A stretch of 64,000 bases of DNA from Peptostreptococcaceae bacterium oral taxon 113 str. W5053 (GTDB lineage: Bacteria > Bacillota > Clostridia > Tissierellales > Peptoniphilaceae): the NCBI GenBank assembly GCA_000467935.1, contig KI259766.1, forward strand, positions 38,505-102,504. Direction: 5' to 3'. The notes under the pieces were generated by a model that did no database searches, was not told the DNA's origin, and saw only the letters and a list, made by a program, of their open reading frames with translations. Position 1 is the first letter of the stretch. Every line of letters starts with the position of its first letter. Made by a program: the position numbers and the translations under genes. Shown here piece by piece: positions 27,151 to 36,794 of the stretch.

Positions 27151-27808
27151 GTAATAATGGATTATATCCTATATAATGACTTCCGATGTTCTTGTATCTC
27201 TTTCTCTTCCCTAATCGTTTTTGTGTATAAAAAGAGGAAGTATCAGCTGTTTGCTTTTACTTCCATAAATAAAAACGGAATAATTGCTTGAAATACCTCT
27301 ATTTGCAATACCCTTATTTCACTATGTTTATACCTATCGCATATCCCATATTGGATCTACACAATAAAGAAAACGTAAAATAACTGAAACTGTCACAAAT
27401 TAGTGAACACAAAAATAAACTGTCTAATCTCTTACAATCGTTACGATGAAATCTCCAAAAAGTCTATTATTGTCCTGCACCAAAATGATAAATCACAAAA
27501 TCAATGATGCGAAGAGTATAGTATTTCACATAGTGTGTCCTTTCAAAATAGGTGAAGCAATCTTTCGAAATCAAAACTGCAAACGAAAAAACCCTAACCG
27601 CAAAACAAATTAAAAACTTCAAAAGCGAAATATACAACCTGAAAAAACTTATTTTTATAAAATCAATTATACTTACGTCACACTTAGACAACAATTCGAT
27701 GTATGCATAGGCTATACGGTCAGCATACTTCCAAAACTCTATGCCAGGCTTATAACGTTACACTTTTGGATACAATTTCATTCTTGACTTTTAAAACCCT
27801 GTATAATA
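27151..27808. other. Intergenic, degraded DNA with no identified gene
   Basis: Only short broken frames. A stretch near 27560-27760 (plus strand: QIKNFKSEIYNLKK, then SHLDNNSMYA and a stop-broken tail) could be the end of a decayed coding sequence, but I cannot name a family. Confidence 0.3.
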
Positions 27809-27833
27809 AAAAAGACGATATCCGCTACCGTCT
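27809..27833 (-). terminator. Terminator past the DnaQ-like pseudogene
   Basis: Minus strand: AAGACG, an 11-nt loop, CGTCTT, then TTTTT. It lies 20 bp past the pseudogene's stop, so the intact gene once ended here. Confidence 0.6.
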
Positions 27834-27852
27834 TCCTTGTAAAAACTAAATA

Positions 27853-28690
27853 CTATAAATTTAATAAATCATAAAAGGTACGTTCATCAATGACATCTAT
27901 GTCTTGCCCATCAAGTTTTAATTTTTCTGCTTTCTCATGTTTTGAAGATTTATTTCCTTTTCGAATTGCATTATAATCATTATCTCCTAATATCAAATAA
28001 TTTGTCTTTTTAGTTGCACTATTATCCAAAATTCCTCCTAAATTAACAACTAATTACATAGCATCTTTTCTAATCACTTTTTAAACTTTATCAGTAAATA
28101 CAATATGCTTGTTAAAGAAAAAATTGTTTTCATCAACTTAAATGTTCTCAGATATAATTGATTTCATGTCTACCCCATATCCACCATAATTTTTTTAACC
28201 CACAAATCATCCATTTCAAGGTTTCTTTCATTATATACATTTTTTAATATTATCATAAAGTTCCTTCGTTGCTATACAATCCGAAATAGCTCCATGCTCA
28301 TTATTGTACAAATTTAAATATTCACTCAAATTGGATAATCTATGATGCTCTAATTCTGGGTACAATTTCCCATCAAATGATATAGTATCCATATATTTGT
28401 TATTAATATATCCCAAATCTTTCATTTATGAATCTAATGTAGAAGATATATTGTGTCCGATAATAATATCATTTTCTATAAATTCTAACACATCCTCTTT
28501 TACATCAATGATTGAAGGCTTTTCTTAACCATTTCATTAGTAATTCCAGTCAAATCAGAATAAATGGGTCAATTTTACAAAACGGAACACCATTAGGCAT
28601 ACTTATTTCTATGATATAAAAGCTCATTCACCTTGTTTTACACAGCATTATAATCATATGCAGCTTGTATTAGTTCCCTCTTGTTTTTCT
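27853..28690 (-). pseudogene. Decayed DnaQ-type exonuclease with C-terminal BRCT domain
   Basis: Fragments in different frames line up with an epsilon-like 3'-5' exonuclease: KIDPF, LTGITNEMVK, SIIDVKEDVLEFIENDIIIG, GHNISS, then LGYINNKYMDTISFDGKLYP, ELEHHRLSNLSEYLNL, NNEHGAISDCIATKELYDNI. A BRCT-like tail follows (YLILGDNDYNAIRKGN, SSKHEKAEKLKLDGQDIDVI). Several frameshifts and stops separate them, and the catalytic DxE motif cannot be found. The gene is dead. Confidence 0.75.
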
Positions 28691-29032
28691 CCATTCGCCC
28701 CAATCACCTTGAATGACTTCTCTGATGCCCTCTTTTTTCCATCTATGTTCTCCTCCTTTTTTACTCTCCGTTTTGTTTTTTGCGAATAAAATAAGGATGA
28801 CTTCTACACTTTCGCGTAAAAGGTCCCATTTTAAAATGTATGTTTTTCTACTGCATTTAATGATGAATAAGAATTTTTTTTAACAAAATATCTCACAATA
28901 AAAATTTCATTTATACTTACATTTTTCCACTATCATGTTATGCCATCTTATAATTTTATCTCCTTACATCTTCAAATCTCCTTCCTTCTATTTTGAATTA
29001 TTTTAAAAAATATCAATATGCTTTATTGATAT
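28691..29032. other. AT-rich gap with no recognised gene
   Basis: A GGAGG-like site and ATG lie near 28735-28750 on the minus strand, but the frame is soon broken (MEKRGHQRSHSR stop). The rest is very AT-rich and precedes the ECF ATPase stop. Nothing else is supported. Confidence 0.35.
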
Positions 29033-30403
29033 CTATAAATGTATAACATAATCAGCTATCGAATTTAAAAATTCTTGATCATGCGAAACAATAAATATTA
29101 TTTTCTTATTACTCTTGCATTCATTGATCAAGTTGGATATATTCATCATATTGCAATAATCCATGCCGCTTGTTGGTTCATCAAAAAGTAAAAGTCTGGA
29201 ATTTTTACACAATACAGACGCTATTGCTATCCTTTGCTTTTGTCCACCTGACAAACTCATTGGATGACAATCTTTCAACTCATACAAATCGAGTTTTCTT
29301 AGAATATTTTCAACATAACTACTCTCAATATTTTTTATACCAAGGCTTACTTCACTTATAACAGAATCTGTAAAAAGCTGATGATTAACATCTTGCATTA
29401 CAAGCGATGATATTTTAACCCTATCTGTTTTCGAAAGTCTTTTGCCATCTAAATAGATTTCATCTTTAGATTTTCGCTCACAACCTATAAGGCAACGTAG
29501 CAATGTAGATTTTCCGAGCCCGTTTGTTCCTACTATGCCATATATTTTACCCATTTCAAATGAGATATTTTTGAAAAGTAATTTATTATCTACACCGTTA
29601 AACTTAAATTCAATATTTTTCACGTTGAAACTCCCACTATTTTGAATTTCAGGTACTGTAAGTTTTGTTTTAATCTTATCTCTTAAACCTAACTCATTAA
29701 GTTTCTTTGTGGATAATTTCATAAAATCTATTTTAGTATATTCTCTTTGTATTTCTCCATTTTTAATTAAAAAAATCCTGTCTATAATATCCATAAGGTA
29801 AAATATTCTATGTTCTGAAATTATAATAGTTTTTCCCATATCTTTAAGTTGAGCAAGCATTTTTTTTATAACTTTAATATTTTCTTCATCAAGATTTGAT
29901 GAAGGCTCGTCTAAAACAATTATTTCAGTACCGGATATATAACTGGCAGCAATACATAAAATCTGTTTTTCCCCACCTGATAATTTAAAAATATCTCTAT
30001 TCAAAAGATGCTCTATGGGGAATAACTTCAGCATTTCAGCTAATCTTTTATGCATTTCGTCTCTTGAAAGCCCTATGTTTTCCAAATAAAAAAGCAATTC
30101 AAGAGTAGTATTCACATTAAAAAAATGAGTCTTCGGATTTTGAAAAACACTTGATACAAGCATTGATATTTCGTAGAGCTTAAGGTTTTTTATATCTTTA
30201 TTCCCTATCCTAATACTTCCATCTATAGAGGCTCCATCATATCTTACAGCTAATCCATTGATAGAATTTATAATTGAAGACTTTCCACTTCCACTTTTTC
30301 CGGTAAGTAATACACATTCACCTTTTTCTATATTTAAAGAAATATTTTTTAACACTTCTTTATTATTTCCATAAGATAAAGATAAATTTTCGATTTCTAC
30401 CAT
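29033..30403 (-). CDS. ECF-type transporter ATPase with two fused ABC domains
   Basis: A 456-residue protein with two nucleotide-binding domains in tandem. The first has Walker A GKSGSGKSS (near 36), signature LSGGEKQ (near 142) and Walker B IIVLDEPSSNLD. The second has Walker A GTNGLGKST (near 293), LSGGQKQR (near 385) and LLLFDEPTSGMD. Such fused EcfA pairs energise energy-coupling-factor importers. The gene overlaps the EcfT gene by 7 bp. GGAGGGA precedes the ATG. It is the last gene of the transporter unit that starts at 36566. Confidence 0.9.
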   Translation of the reverse strand: MVEIENLSLSYGNNKEVLKNISLNIEKGECVLLTGKSGSGKSSIINSINGLAVRYDGASIDGSIRIGNKDIKNLKLYEISMLVSSVFQNPKTHFFNVNTTLELLFYLENIGLSRDEMHKRLAEMLKLFPIEHLLNRDIFKLSGGEKQILCIAASYISGTEIIVLDEPSSNLDEENIKVIKKMLAQLKDMGKTIIISEHRIFYLMDIIDRIFLIKNGEIQREYTKIDFMKLSTKKLNELGLRDKIKTKLTVPEIQNSGSFNVKNIEFKFNGVDNKLLFKNISFEMGKIYGIVGTNGLGKSTLLRCLIGCERKSKDEIYLDGKRLSKTDRVKISSLVMQDVNHQLFTDSVISEVSLGIKNIESSYVENILRKLDLYELKDCHPMSLSGGQKQRIAIASVLCKNSRLLLFDEPTSGMDYCNMMNISNLINECKSNKKIIFIVSHDQEFLNSIADYVIHL

Positions 30404-31086
30404 AAAATCCCTCCTATAACCATCATCAGTACCAAGAGCACATAGCCAAAATCAACTATTTTCGTTTTGACTGATATATATCTTGTTTTTTTTACAGGAT
30501 TTTCAATACATTTTGTCTCTGCAGCCTTTGCAATGTCATCAGAAATGTTAGATGATATGACAAGCAAAGGTACCATTACATACTCAATATACGAAATAGG
30601 ATTTTTTAATGTAATTCCTCTTATCTTCATAGCGAGCTTTATATTATGACTTTCTTCTCTAAATGACGGAAAAAATCTAAAAATTACAGCAATTGGTATG
30701 GAAATACTATGAGGTAATTTAATTTTATCCATTGAAGATATTATGCTTCCCACATCTGATGTTTTTACAAAAAAACTACCGGAACAAAATGGAAGATAAA
30801 ACATCCTACATACGGCAAATAACATAAAGAATATCATCAAAATCACATTCATATTTCTAATTACATCAAGGCTAGGTATTACTAAAGAAAAAACACCGAA
30901 AAACAATATATTTTTCAACGCTTCTTTTTTAAATCCATTCTTATAAAAAAGGAATGAAATGAGAAGTATAATAGCCCATTCAAAATAAATATTTACCTTA
31001 TGAAATACCGCAAAACCAAGTAAAAAAATTACCATAAGTTTACTAATCGGATTCGGATTATAGGGATTATCCAAAAAAACAGGCAT
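30397..31086 (-). CDS. ECF transporter transmembrane subunit (EcfT-like)
   Basis: A 229-residue membrane protein with several hydrophobic segments in the N-terminal half and near the C-terminus. It carries the EcfT coupling-helix region (about 120-165): IPIAVIFRFFPSFREESHNI and AMKIRGI, the A-R-G type motif that contacts the ATPase. It overlaps its neighbours at both ends (1 bp with the S component, 7 bp with the ATPase), so the three proteins are made together. Confidence 0.88.
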   Translation of the reverse strand: MPVFLDNPYNPNPISKLMVIFLLGFAVFHKVNIYFEWAIILLISFLFYKNGFKKEALKNILFFGVFSLVIPSLDVIRNMNVILMIFFMLFAVCRMFYLPFCSGSFFVKTSDVGSIISSMDKIKLPHSISIPIAVIFRFFPSFREESHNIKLAMKIRGITLKNPISYIEYVMVPLLVISSNISDDIAKAAETKCIENPVKKTRYISVKTKIVDFGYVLLVLMMVIGGILW

Positions 31087-31673
31087 TATATAATACCTGC
31101 TTTTTCAAAATGCTTTTTCAAAAATACTTTCCCAATATAAGCACCGATTATTCCACCGACAATCGCACCGATATATACCAATATCATGCTACGGAAATTT
31201 AAAAGTGCAATAAGTTTCATTATATAATCATGTCCCATTCCCCTTGTCTCAGCCACTTCAATAACCTTATCTTTAGCCAATAATATTTGCATAAGAAATC
31301 CACAAATCCAAGTGTTGAATATGGTAAATGAAAGCATATTGTATTTGAAAGATTTATATCCACCTATTTTTCTTACAAATTCAGCAATCGCCATACTTAC
31401 TACTGCATGTATTAATATTATATATGTGTTCCCCATTGCAATAACAATAAGACCGCAAATCAAACCAAGTATAAATAATCCCCACGGTTTTTGAACTTTT
31501 GCCATAAAAAGCATAATCACTATGCCTGTTATAATCCCCGCCACAGCAGGATATGCCAAGTATAAAATCGGTACCATGCCAATCATTCCTGAAAGAAACA
31601 TAAGTACAAAATATATTACTGTAAATACACCTATTGTAACTAAATCTTTAATTCTTAATTTTTCCGTTTTCAT
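31086..31673 (-). CDS. ECF transporter substrate-binding S component (MptD/Trep_Strep type)
   Basis: A 195-residue protein with about six membrane segments. Its start, KLRIKDLVTIGVFTVIYFVL, and the MVPILYLAYPAVAGIITGI and VQKPWGLFILGLI stretches match the MptD/Trep_Strep S-component family. The substrate is not known for most members. AAGGAGGAAATT precedes the ATG. It lies 37 bp after the frameshifted MATE gene. Confidence 0.85.
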   Translation of the reverse strand: MKTEKLRIKDLVTIGVFTVIYFVLMFLSGMIGMVPILYLAYPAVAGIITGIVIMLFMAKVQKPWGLFILGLICGLIVIAMGNTYIILIHAVVSMAIAEFVRKIGGYKSFKYNMLSFTIFNTWICGFLMQILLAKDKVIEVAETRGMGHDYIMKLIALLNFRSMILVYIGAIVGGIIGAYIGKVFLKKHFEKAGII

Positions 31674-31709
31674 AATTTCCTCCTTAATTACTACTGAATG
31701 TTTGATTTT

Positions 31710-33061
31710 TTAAACAGCTTCCTTTGTGCGAAGCTCTTTTAGTTCTTTCATTACAATCAACAAAATTATAACAACAAGCACTAAATCTATAACAAATGAG
31801 CCTTTATAAACCCAAGTTATCCCAAAGAATTTAGGCAAAATCAGCATAGCAGGTATATATAGAAAAAGCTGTCTTGCCATTCCAAGTATTCCGGCAGGCT
31901 TTGCTCTGCCTACAGCTGGCCAATAGGTCATAGCCATGAATATAACAGGGAGAATTGGACAAATCCCCAACATAAACCGGAAGTTTTCAAAATCTTCACC
32001 TGTAAATATTCTTTCGGGCAGTGTCATGTTCAACATCAATTCCGGCTTAATCATAGCTATAAGCCAAAACGGAAGCATTATAAGTGCAGCGACAAGTGCA
32101 AAAATCTTGAATGATTTTGAAACCCTGCTATAATTTCCCGCACCGAAGTTTATTCCTATTGCAGGCTGTAATGCACGCATAAGGCCGTAAATCGGAGTTA
32201 AAAATAAATTAAATAGCCTAAAAACGGCTCCATAGAATGACACATCGCTGGGATTTCCGTAGCTTTTTAGCGAATACATTACGACAAACATTTGAATTAC
32301 ATACATTATTGTCATTAGTAAAGACGGAAAACCAAGCCCTAAAATTTGTTTTTTATCCTCGGAAACACTTTTGAATGATAGGTAATTTGATTTAAAACTA
32401 GCCTTGCCTTTTGCCGCATAAATCATAAATTGTAGAGTATAGACCAGCATTCCTATGTTTGTTCCCAATGCAATTCCTACTACCCCAAAATCAAGTACTG
32501 CAACAAAAATATAGTTTAGAACAATATTTACAATCAATCCAATTCCCATCATAAGAGCCGCTTTTTTCATCCTTCCTTCAGCTCTTACTATCATGTTGTA
32601 CGCCAAGCCGGCAATCCAAAAAAACCTCCATATAAAACCGTGGTTATATAATCCTTACCGTACATCATTTCATCACCGCTCGCACCCAAAAAATTTAATA
32701 CAAACGGCAATGTAGCCATTCCCAACACTGTGACTATAATGCAGCTTATTATTACGAGGAAATTTACGCTACCGAGCAACCTTTCCTGTTTCTCAAAATC
32801 TTTTTTTCCTATTAAAACACTTAAATATGAGCCTGCACCTACGCCTATGAGTGTTCCTACACCGTTTAGAATTTGTGTTATAGGATAAACTACCGTTATT
32901 CCTGCGAGTGCTGTTTCTCCTATAAATTGCCCTACAAATATGCCGTCAATAAAAACATTCATTCCGTACAAAACCATGGCTATGATTGCAGGCCACGAAA
33001 GCGTCCACATCATTTTCCAAACATTCCCCTCCAATATAAGAGTTTGTTCATTATCTTTCAT
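31710..33061 (-). pseudogene. MATE-family efflux gene interrupted by a one-base frameshift
   Basis: Two overlapping frames encode the two halves of a MATE drug/cation antiporter. The N-half starts MKDNEQTLILEGNVWKMMW at 33061 and reads to GGFFGLPAWRTT. The C-half begins AYNMIVRAEGRMKKAA. The break is at a run of seven T (minus strand; 32618-32624). One more T would give GGFFWIAGLAYNMIVRAEG and a normal MATE of about 450 residues. A sequencing miscount, a fresh mutation or slippage are all possible. It overlaps the ABC gene upstream by 11 bp. Confidence 0.85.
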
Positions 33062-34805
33062 TTTTCCTCTTTTTTCCTCCTGAACCTGCATTAGATTTTT
33101 CTAACATATTTTTATAATATCTTGAACTCTCGCAAAGTTCGCCATCTGTACCTACCGCCTCTATTTCTCCGGAATTTAACAAAACAATTTTATCCGCATT
33201 TCTAATCGTTCTTAATCTGTGGGCAATTACCATAACTGTCTTTTCTTTTATAAGTTCGGATAACGCTTCTTGAATAAGACTTTCATTCTCAACATCAAGA
33301 GAAGCGGTAGCCTCGTCAAGCAGTATAATCGGTGCATCTTTCAGAATAGCCCTTGCTATTGATATTCTTTGCCTTTCTCCACCAGAAAGTCTTTGCCCGT
33401 TTTCTCCGATTATCGTATCTATTCCTTCCGGCATTTTATTGATAAAATCATAGCATCTTGCTATTTTAGCTGCCCTTACGATTTCCTCATCTGTAGCATC
33501 CTTTTTTCCAATTTTAATATTGTCTTTTATGCTTGAATTAAAGAGGATAACATCTTGAAATACTACAGAGAAATTTTTAAGTAAAGTTTCCGGATCAACC
33601 TCACTTATATCTTCTCCGCCTATCAAAATCTTCCCTCTATTTATATCCCAAAATCTTACAGCAAGCTTGGCAAGCGTTGTTTTTCCGCTTCCACTTGAAC
33701 CGATTAAGGCAGTGATTTCACCTTGCTTTGCGATAAAACTCACGCCATTTATTACAGAATAATTATCATATCCAAAATAAACATCCTTAAATTCAATATC
33801 GTAATTTGTAATCTCCATGTGCTTTTTGCCCTCTTGAATGGGCATAGTTTTTATTTCCTTTATTCTTCCAACCACAGCATCAAGCATAACTATCATAGAC
33901 ATAAAGGTAATTATCCCCTCTATAGGAAGATAAATACTTGTTGTCAGCATTAAAAATGCAATATAAACCAGTACACTTACCTCACCTGCAATAAGCATGT
34001 TTACACCAATAACAGCAACGCTTATAATACCAAGCTTTAATATTGCCGTAGCTATTCCTATAAGTGTTCCTGCAACAATTTCACCCTTAGTTTTTTGTTT
34101 TGTTGACATATTTAATTTTTTAAAAAAATCATTTAACATTCGTTCTTCTAAATTGTAAGATTTTATTTGCTCTATCTGCTCAATCTTTTCCTGCAAATCA
34201 TCAAACACCTTGCGATTATCATCTATCCAGCTTTGCACTACTTTTTTCTGACTTTTCCTTGATAAAAATATTATTAGAAATGAAATCGGAATCACCCACA
34301 ATGCTGCAAAAGCCAATTTTTGGTTATAGATAAGTAGCACTAAAGCAATGACGGCTGTGGAAATAGTAGTTGAATATATATGAGGAACAGCATGTGAAAA
34401 TATGTCTTCATATAAGTTCATGTCATTCATCATAGTTTCTGCAAGATCGGCCAAATCTCTTTTTCCAAAGTAAGAAAGAGGAAGTTTCTTTAATCTTTCT
34501 GCTATATCAATCCTTGAATTCGCACTTTCATTATACACATTGGTGTAGAGTCTTACATAATCCCATTTTGCAATTAAAAACATTACAATCGTCATTACTA
34601 CAATTAGTACAATGTAATGAATAGGAGTAAAATTATAACTCTCAACCCCCTTTAAAATGCCTATATGCTGGAACAAAAATATAAAGGCAATCATTGGTGC
34701 AAATAATTTTGTCAAATTAACAAAGGTATGTGAAATGATTGCTTTTTTTAAGTTAATCGCTCCTTTTTCCGACATGGCATATCGTTTCATAAAATAAGAA
34801 ATCAT
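33051..34805 (-). CDS. ABC half-transporter, permease fused to ATPase (second of pair)
   Basis: A 584-residue protein. The six-helix membrane domain (about 20-320) is followed by the ATPase: Walker A IGSSGSGKTT (near 374), Q-loop VVFQDVILF, signature LSGGERQR (near 480), Walker B IILLDEATASLD, and HRLRTI. It pairs with the upstream half-transporter. The arrangement with an AraC regulator resembles YbtP/YbtQ-like siderophore transporters, but similar pairs export drugs, so the substrate and direction are open. AGGAGGTTAAGAT precedes the ATG. Confidence 0.9.
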   Translation of the reverse strand: MISYFMKRYAMSEKGAINLKKAIISHTFVNLTKLFAPMIAFIFLFQHIGILKGVESYNFTPIHYIVLIVVMTIVMFLIAKWDYVRLYTNVYNESANSRIDIAERLKKLPLSYFGKRDLADLAETMMNDMNLYEDIFSHAVPHIYSTTISTAVIALVLLIYNQKLAFAALWVIPISFLIIFLSRKSQKKVVQSWIDDNRKVFDDLQEKIEQIEQIKSYNLEERMLNDFFKKLNMSTKQKTKGEIVAGTLIGIATAILKLGIISVAVIGVNMLIAGEVSVLVYIAFLMLTTSIYLPIEGIITFMSMIVMLDAVVGRIKEIKTMPIQEGKKHMEITNYDIEFKDVYFGYDNYSVINGVSFIAKQGEITALIGSSGSGKTTLAKLAVRFWDINRGKILIGGEDISEVDPETLLKNFSVVFQDVILFNSSIKDNIKIGKKDATDEEIVRAAKIARCYDFINKMPEGIDTIIGENGQRLSGGERQRISIARAILKDAPIILLDEATASLDVENESLIQEALSELIKEKTVMVIAHRLRTIRNADKIVLLNSGEIEAVGTDGELCESSRYYKNMLEKSNAGSGGKKRKNER

Positions 34806-34808
34806 ATC

Positions 34809-36566
34809 TTAACCTCCTATTTTCCAATTTACGGATTTTTGGTACTCTTCCCAAAGCTTCTTATAATGTCCGTTCATATCTATTAAATCCGAGTGCTTAC
34901 CTTCTTCTACAATTCTACCCTTATCTATGACAAGTATCTTGTCCGCATCTACTACAGTAGACAGTCTGTGTGCAATCATCAGCGTCGTCTTGTTCTTTGA
35001 TAACTTCTTAAAAGACTCCTGAATCAGGTGTTCGTTTTCAGGATCCGCAAAAGCTGTGGCTTCATCCAAAATGATAATATCCGCATCCTTGAGAAAAGCT
35101 CTTGCTATAGAAAGTCTTTGAGCTTCACCACCTGAAAAATATGTGCCTCTCGTTCCGTAAACAGTATCAAGCCCATTTTCCAAGCCCTTAATTATCTCTT
35201 TACATCCTGAATTAATCAAGGCATTATCTATCTCTTCATCCGTTGCATCTCTCTTTCCAATTAGAAGATTATCCCTTAAACTCATTTTAAATAGTTTGGA
35301 ATTTTGAAAAACAAAGGCAATTTTTTTCATCAAAGCCTCTTTTTCAAAATCTTTTATATTAATTCCGCCAATAAAAATTTCACCTGATTTAATGTCATAA
35401 AATCTTGCAGCAAGCCTTGCTATAGTAGTTTTACCACTGCCAGACATGCCGACTAAAGCAACTCTCTCCCCCCTATTTATCTTAAAGGAAATATTATCTA
35501 AGACATTTTCGCCCCCATAAGAAAAGCTTACATCTTTAAATTCGATTCCCACATCAGGGCTTGTCTTATCTCCATAAATAAAATCATCATATTCAAGTAT
35601 ATTTTCAATTTTGTCCAGAGCAAGCTCCGCAAAATAGCTAAATTGTGTAATCGTAGCTGTCCTCATGATAAAAATGGCAAATATCGGTCCTATCAGAAAA
35701 TAAATGACAGAATCTGCAACCACATTAGCTAAGTTTCCATTAAATTTTATCAACAATAAGGCTACAGGTACTAAGAAAAATGCTGTCGATGTAGAAACAG
35801 TTTCAAACCATGACATCTTATTCGTATAACTCATAGTAATCTTAAGCACAAGATCCTTTATTTTGATAATTAATGAATATAACTTATCAAAACTTTCAAC
35901 ACTTTGCGCAAATGTTTTTACCACGGGAATTCCTCGAACATATTCCACAGTCTGAGAAGATAAGTCGGAAAGCCCTGCATAATACTCATCTTTCATTTTC
36001 TTGGTTTCGGATGTCATCATCGCCGACATTAATATCATGCCAATCATCATCGGCAGCATACTTGCAAGCCCTAATTTCCAATTAAAAATAAAGAAAAAAA
36101 CAAGTAGAACTATTGGTGATATAACCGTCATCGCCATATCAGGAAGTTGATGTGCTAAAAAAGAATGGGTTTCAGAAGCTCCGGATACAATTACACTTCT
36201 TATCCTTCCGCTTTCTTTGTTATCGAAGTATCCAAGTGGTTTATTCATTAGTTTTTTTACCGAAGTCTTAATAATATTATCTTCCACTTCAAATGCGAAA
36301 ATATGGGATAAAACAAGACCTATAAGGTATATAAATAAACCTAAGCCCGCAAATACCGCTGCATAAATCGAATTTTCCCTTACATAAGCAAAATCTACCA
36401 TTTCATTTAAAATCAAATTATTTACAATCCTATGAATAAAAACCATAGGCATCAAGACCATAACACCTGAAATAGCAGACATAATCATGGCGATATAAAG
36501 CAAAACTCTTTTTTTACCACCATAAGGCATTAGTCTTTTTAATATTGATTCCTTCTTATTATTCAA
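34809..36566 (-). CDS. ABC half-transporter, permease fused to ATPase (first of pair)
   Basis: A 585-residue protein. The membrane domain (about 20-310) is followed by the ATPase: Walker A VGMSGSGKTT (near 372), Q-loop FVFQNSKLF, signature FSGGEAQRLS (near 477), Walker B IIILDEATAFAD, and HRLSTV. The start is taken as TTG at 36566 because AAAGGAGG lies 9 bp upstream; a longer frame to 36599 would contain the ribosome site. It is the first gene of the module and lies 3 bp from its partner. Confidence 0.88.
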   Translation of the reverse strand: MNNKKESILKRLMPYGGKKRVLLYIAMIMSAISGVMVLMPMVFIHRIVNNLILNEMVDFAYVRENSIYAAVFAGLGLFIYLIGLVLSHIFAFEVEDNIIKTSVKKLMNKPLGYFDNKESGRIRSVIVSGASETHSFLAHQLPDMAMTVISPIVLLVFFFIFNWKLGLASMLPMMIGMILMSAMMTSETKKMKDEYYAGLSDLSSQTVEYVRGIPVVKTFAQSVESFDKLYSLIIKIKDLVLKITMSYTNKMSWFETVSTSTAFFLVPVALLLIKFNGNLANVVADSVIYFLIGPIFAIFIMRTATITQFSYFAELALDKIENILEYDDFIYGDKTSPDVGIEFKDVSFSYGGENVLDNISFKINRGERVALVGMSGSGKTTIARLAARFYDIKSGEIFIGGINIKDFEKEALMKKIAFVFQNSKLFKMSLRDNLLIGKRDATDEEIDNALINSGCKEIIKGLENGLDTVYGTRGTYFSGGEAQRLSIARAFLKDADIIILDEATAFADPENEHLIQESFKKLSKNKTTLMIAHRLSTVVDADKILVIDKGRIVEEGKHSDLIDMNGHYKKLWEEYQKSVNWKIGG

Positions 36567-36695
36567 TGAATAACGCCTCCTTTTCTTTAAATCTAACAAG
36601 TTTCATAAATATCCTATTTAGACTACTTATAGGAGTTTCCCTTTAAGTTCTTTTTAAGATTAGACAACCTTTCACTTGTTTTTATCTTTGATTTT

Positions 36696-36724
36696 ATTAT
36701 ATAATAAATAAAAAGTTCAATCAA
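36696..36724 (-). promoter_or_regulatory. Promoter of the ABC/MATE/ECF module
   Basis: TTGATT (36719-36724), 17 bp, TATAAT (36696-36701) on the minus strand. The AraC-type repeats begin 18 bp upstream of the -35, the normal place for an activator. Confidence 0.7.
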
Positions 36725-36726
36725 TT

Positions 36727-36770
36727 AGACATAGCCAACTATGTCTATTCGGAACAATGTCCATTCGGAA
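36727..36770. promoter_or_regulatory. Direct and inverted repeats, probable AraC-regulator operator
   Basis: Two direct repeats, TGTCTATTCGGAA (36742-36754) and TGTCCATTCGGAA (36758-36770), lie at a 16-bp period. An inverted repeat AGACATAG/CTATGTCT (36727-36734 and 36739-36746) overlaps the first. They fill the gap between the module promoter and the divergent AraC gene. Binding by that regulator is inferred from position. Confidence 0.65.
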
Positions 36771-36794
36771 TAAAAATATAAAACGGAGGTATAC

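Noticed and set aside
27467..27694. Minus-strand frame of 75 codons in the 27-kb gap
   Set aside because: No ribosome site and hydrophobic antisense-like composition. It overlaps possible plus-strand remnants.
32591..33091. Two separate small transporters in place of one MATE gene
   Set aside because: The two frames join into a single normal-length MATE at a homopolymer run, and the second piece has no ribosome site.
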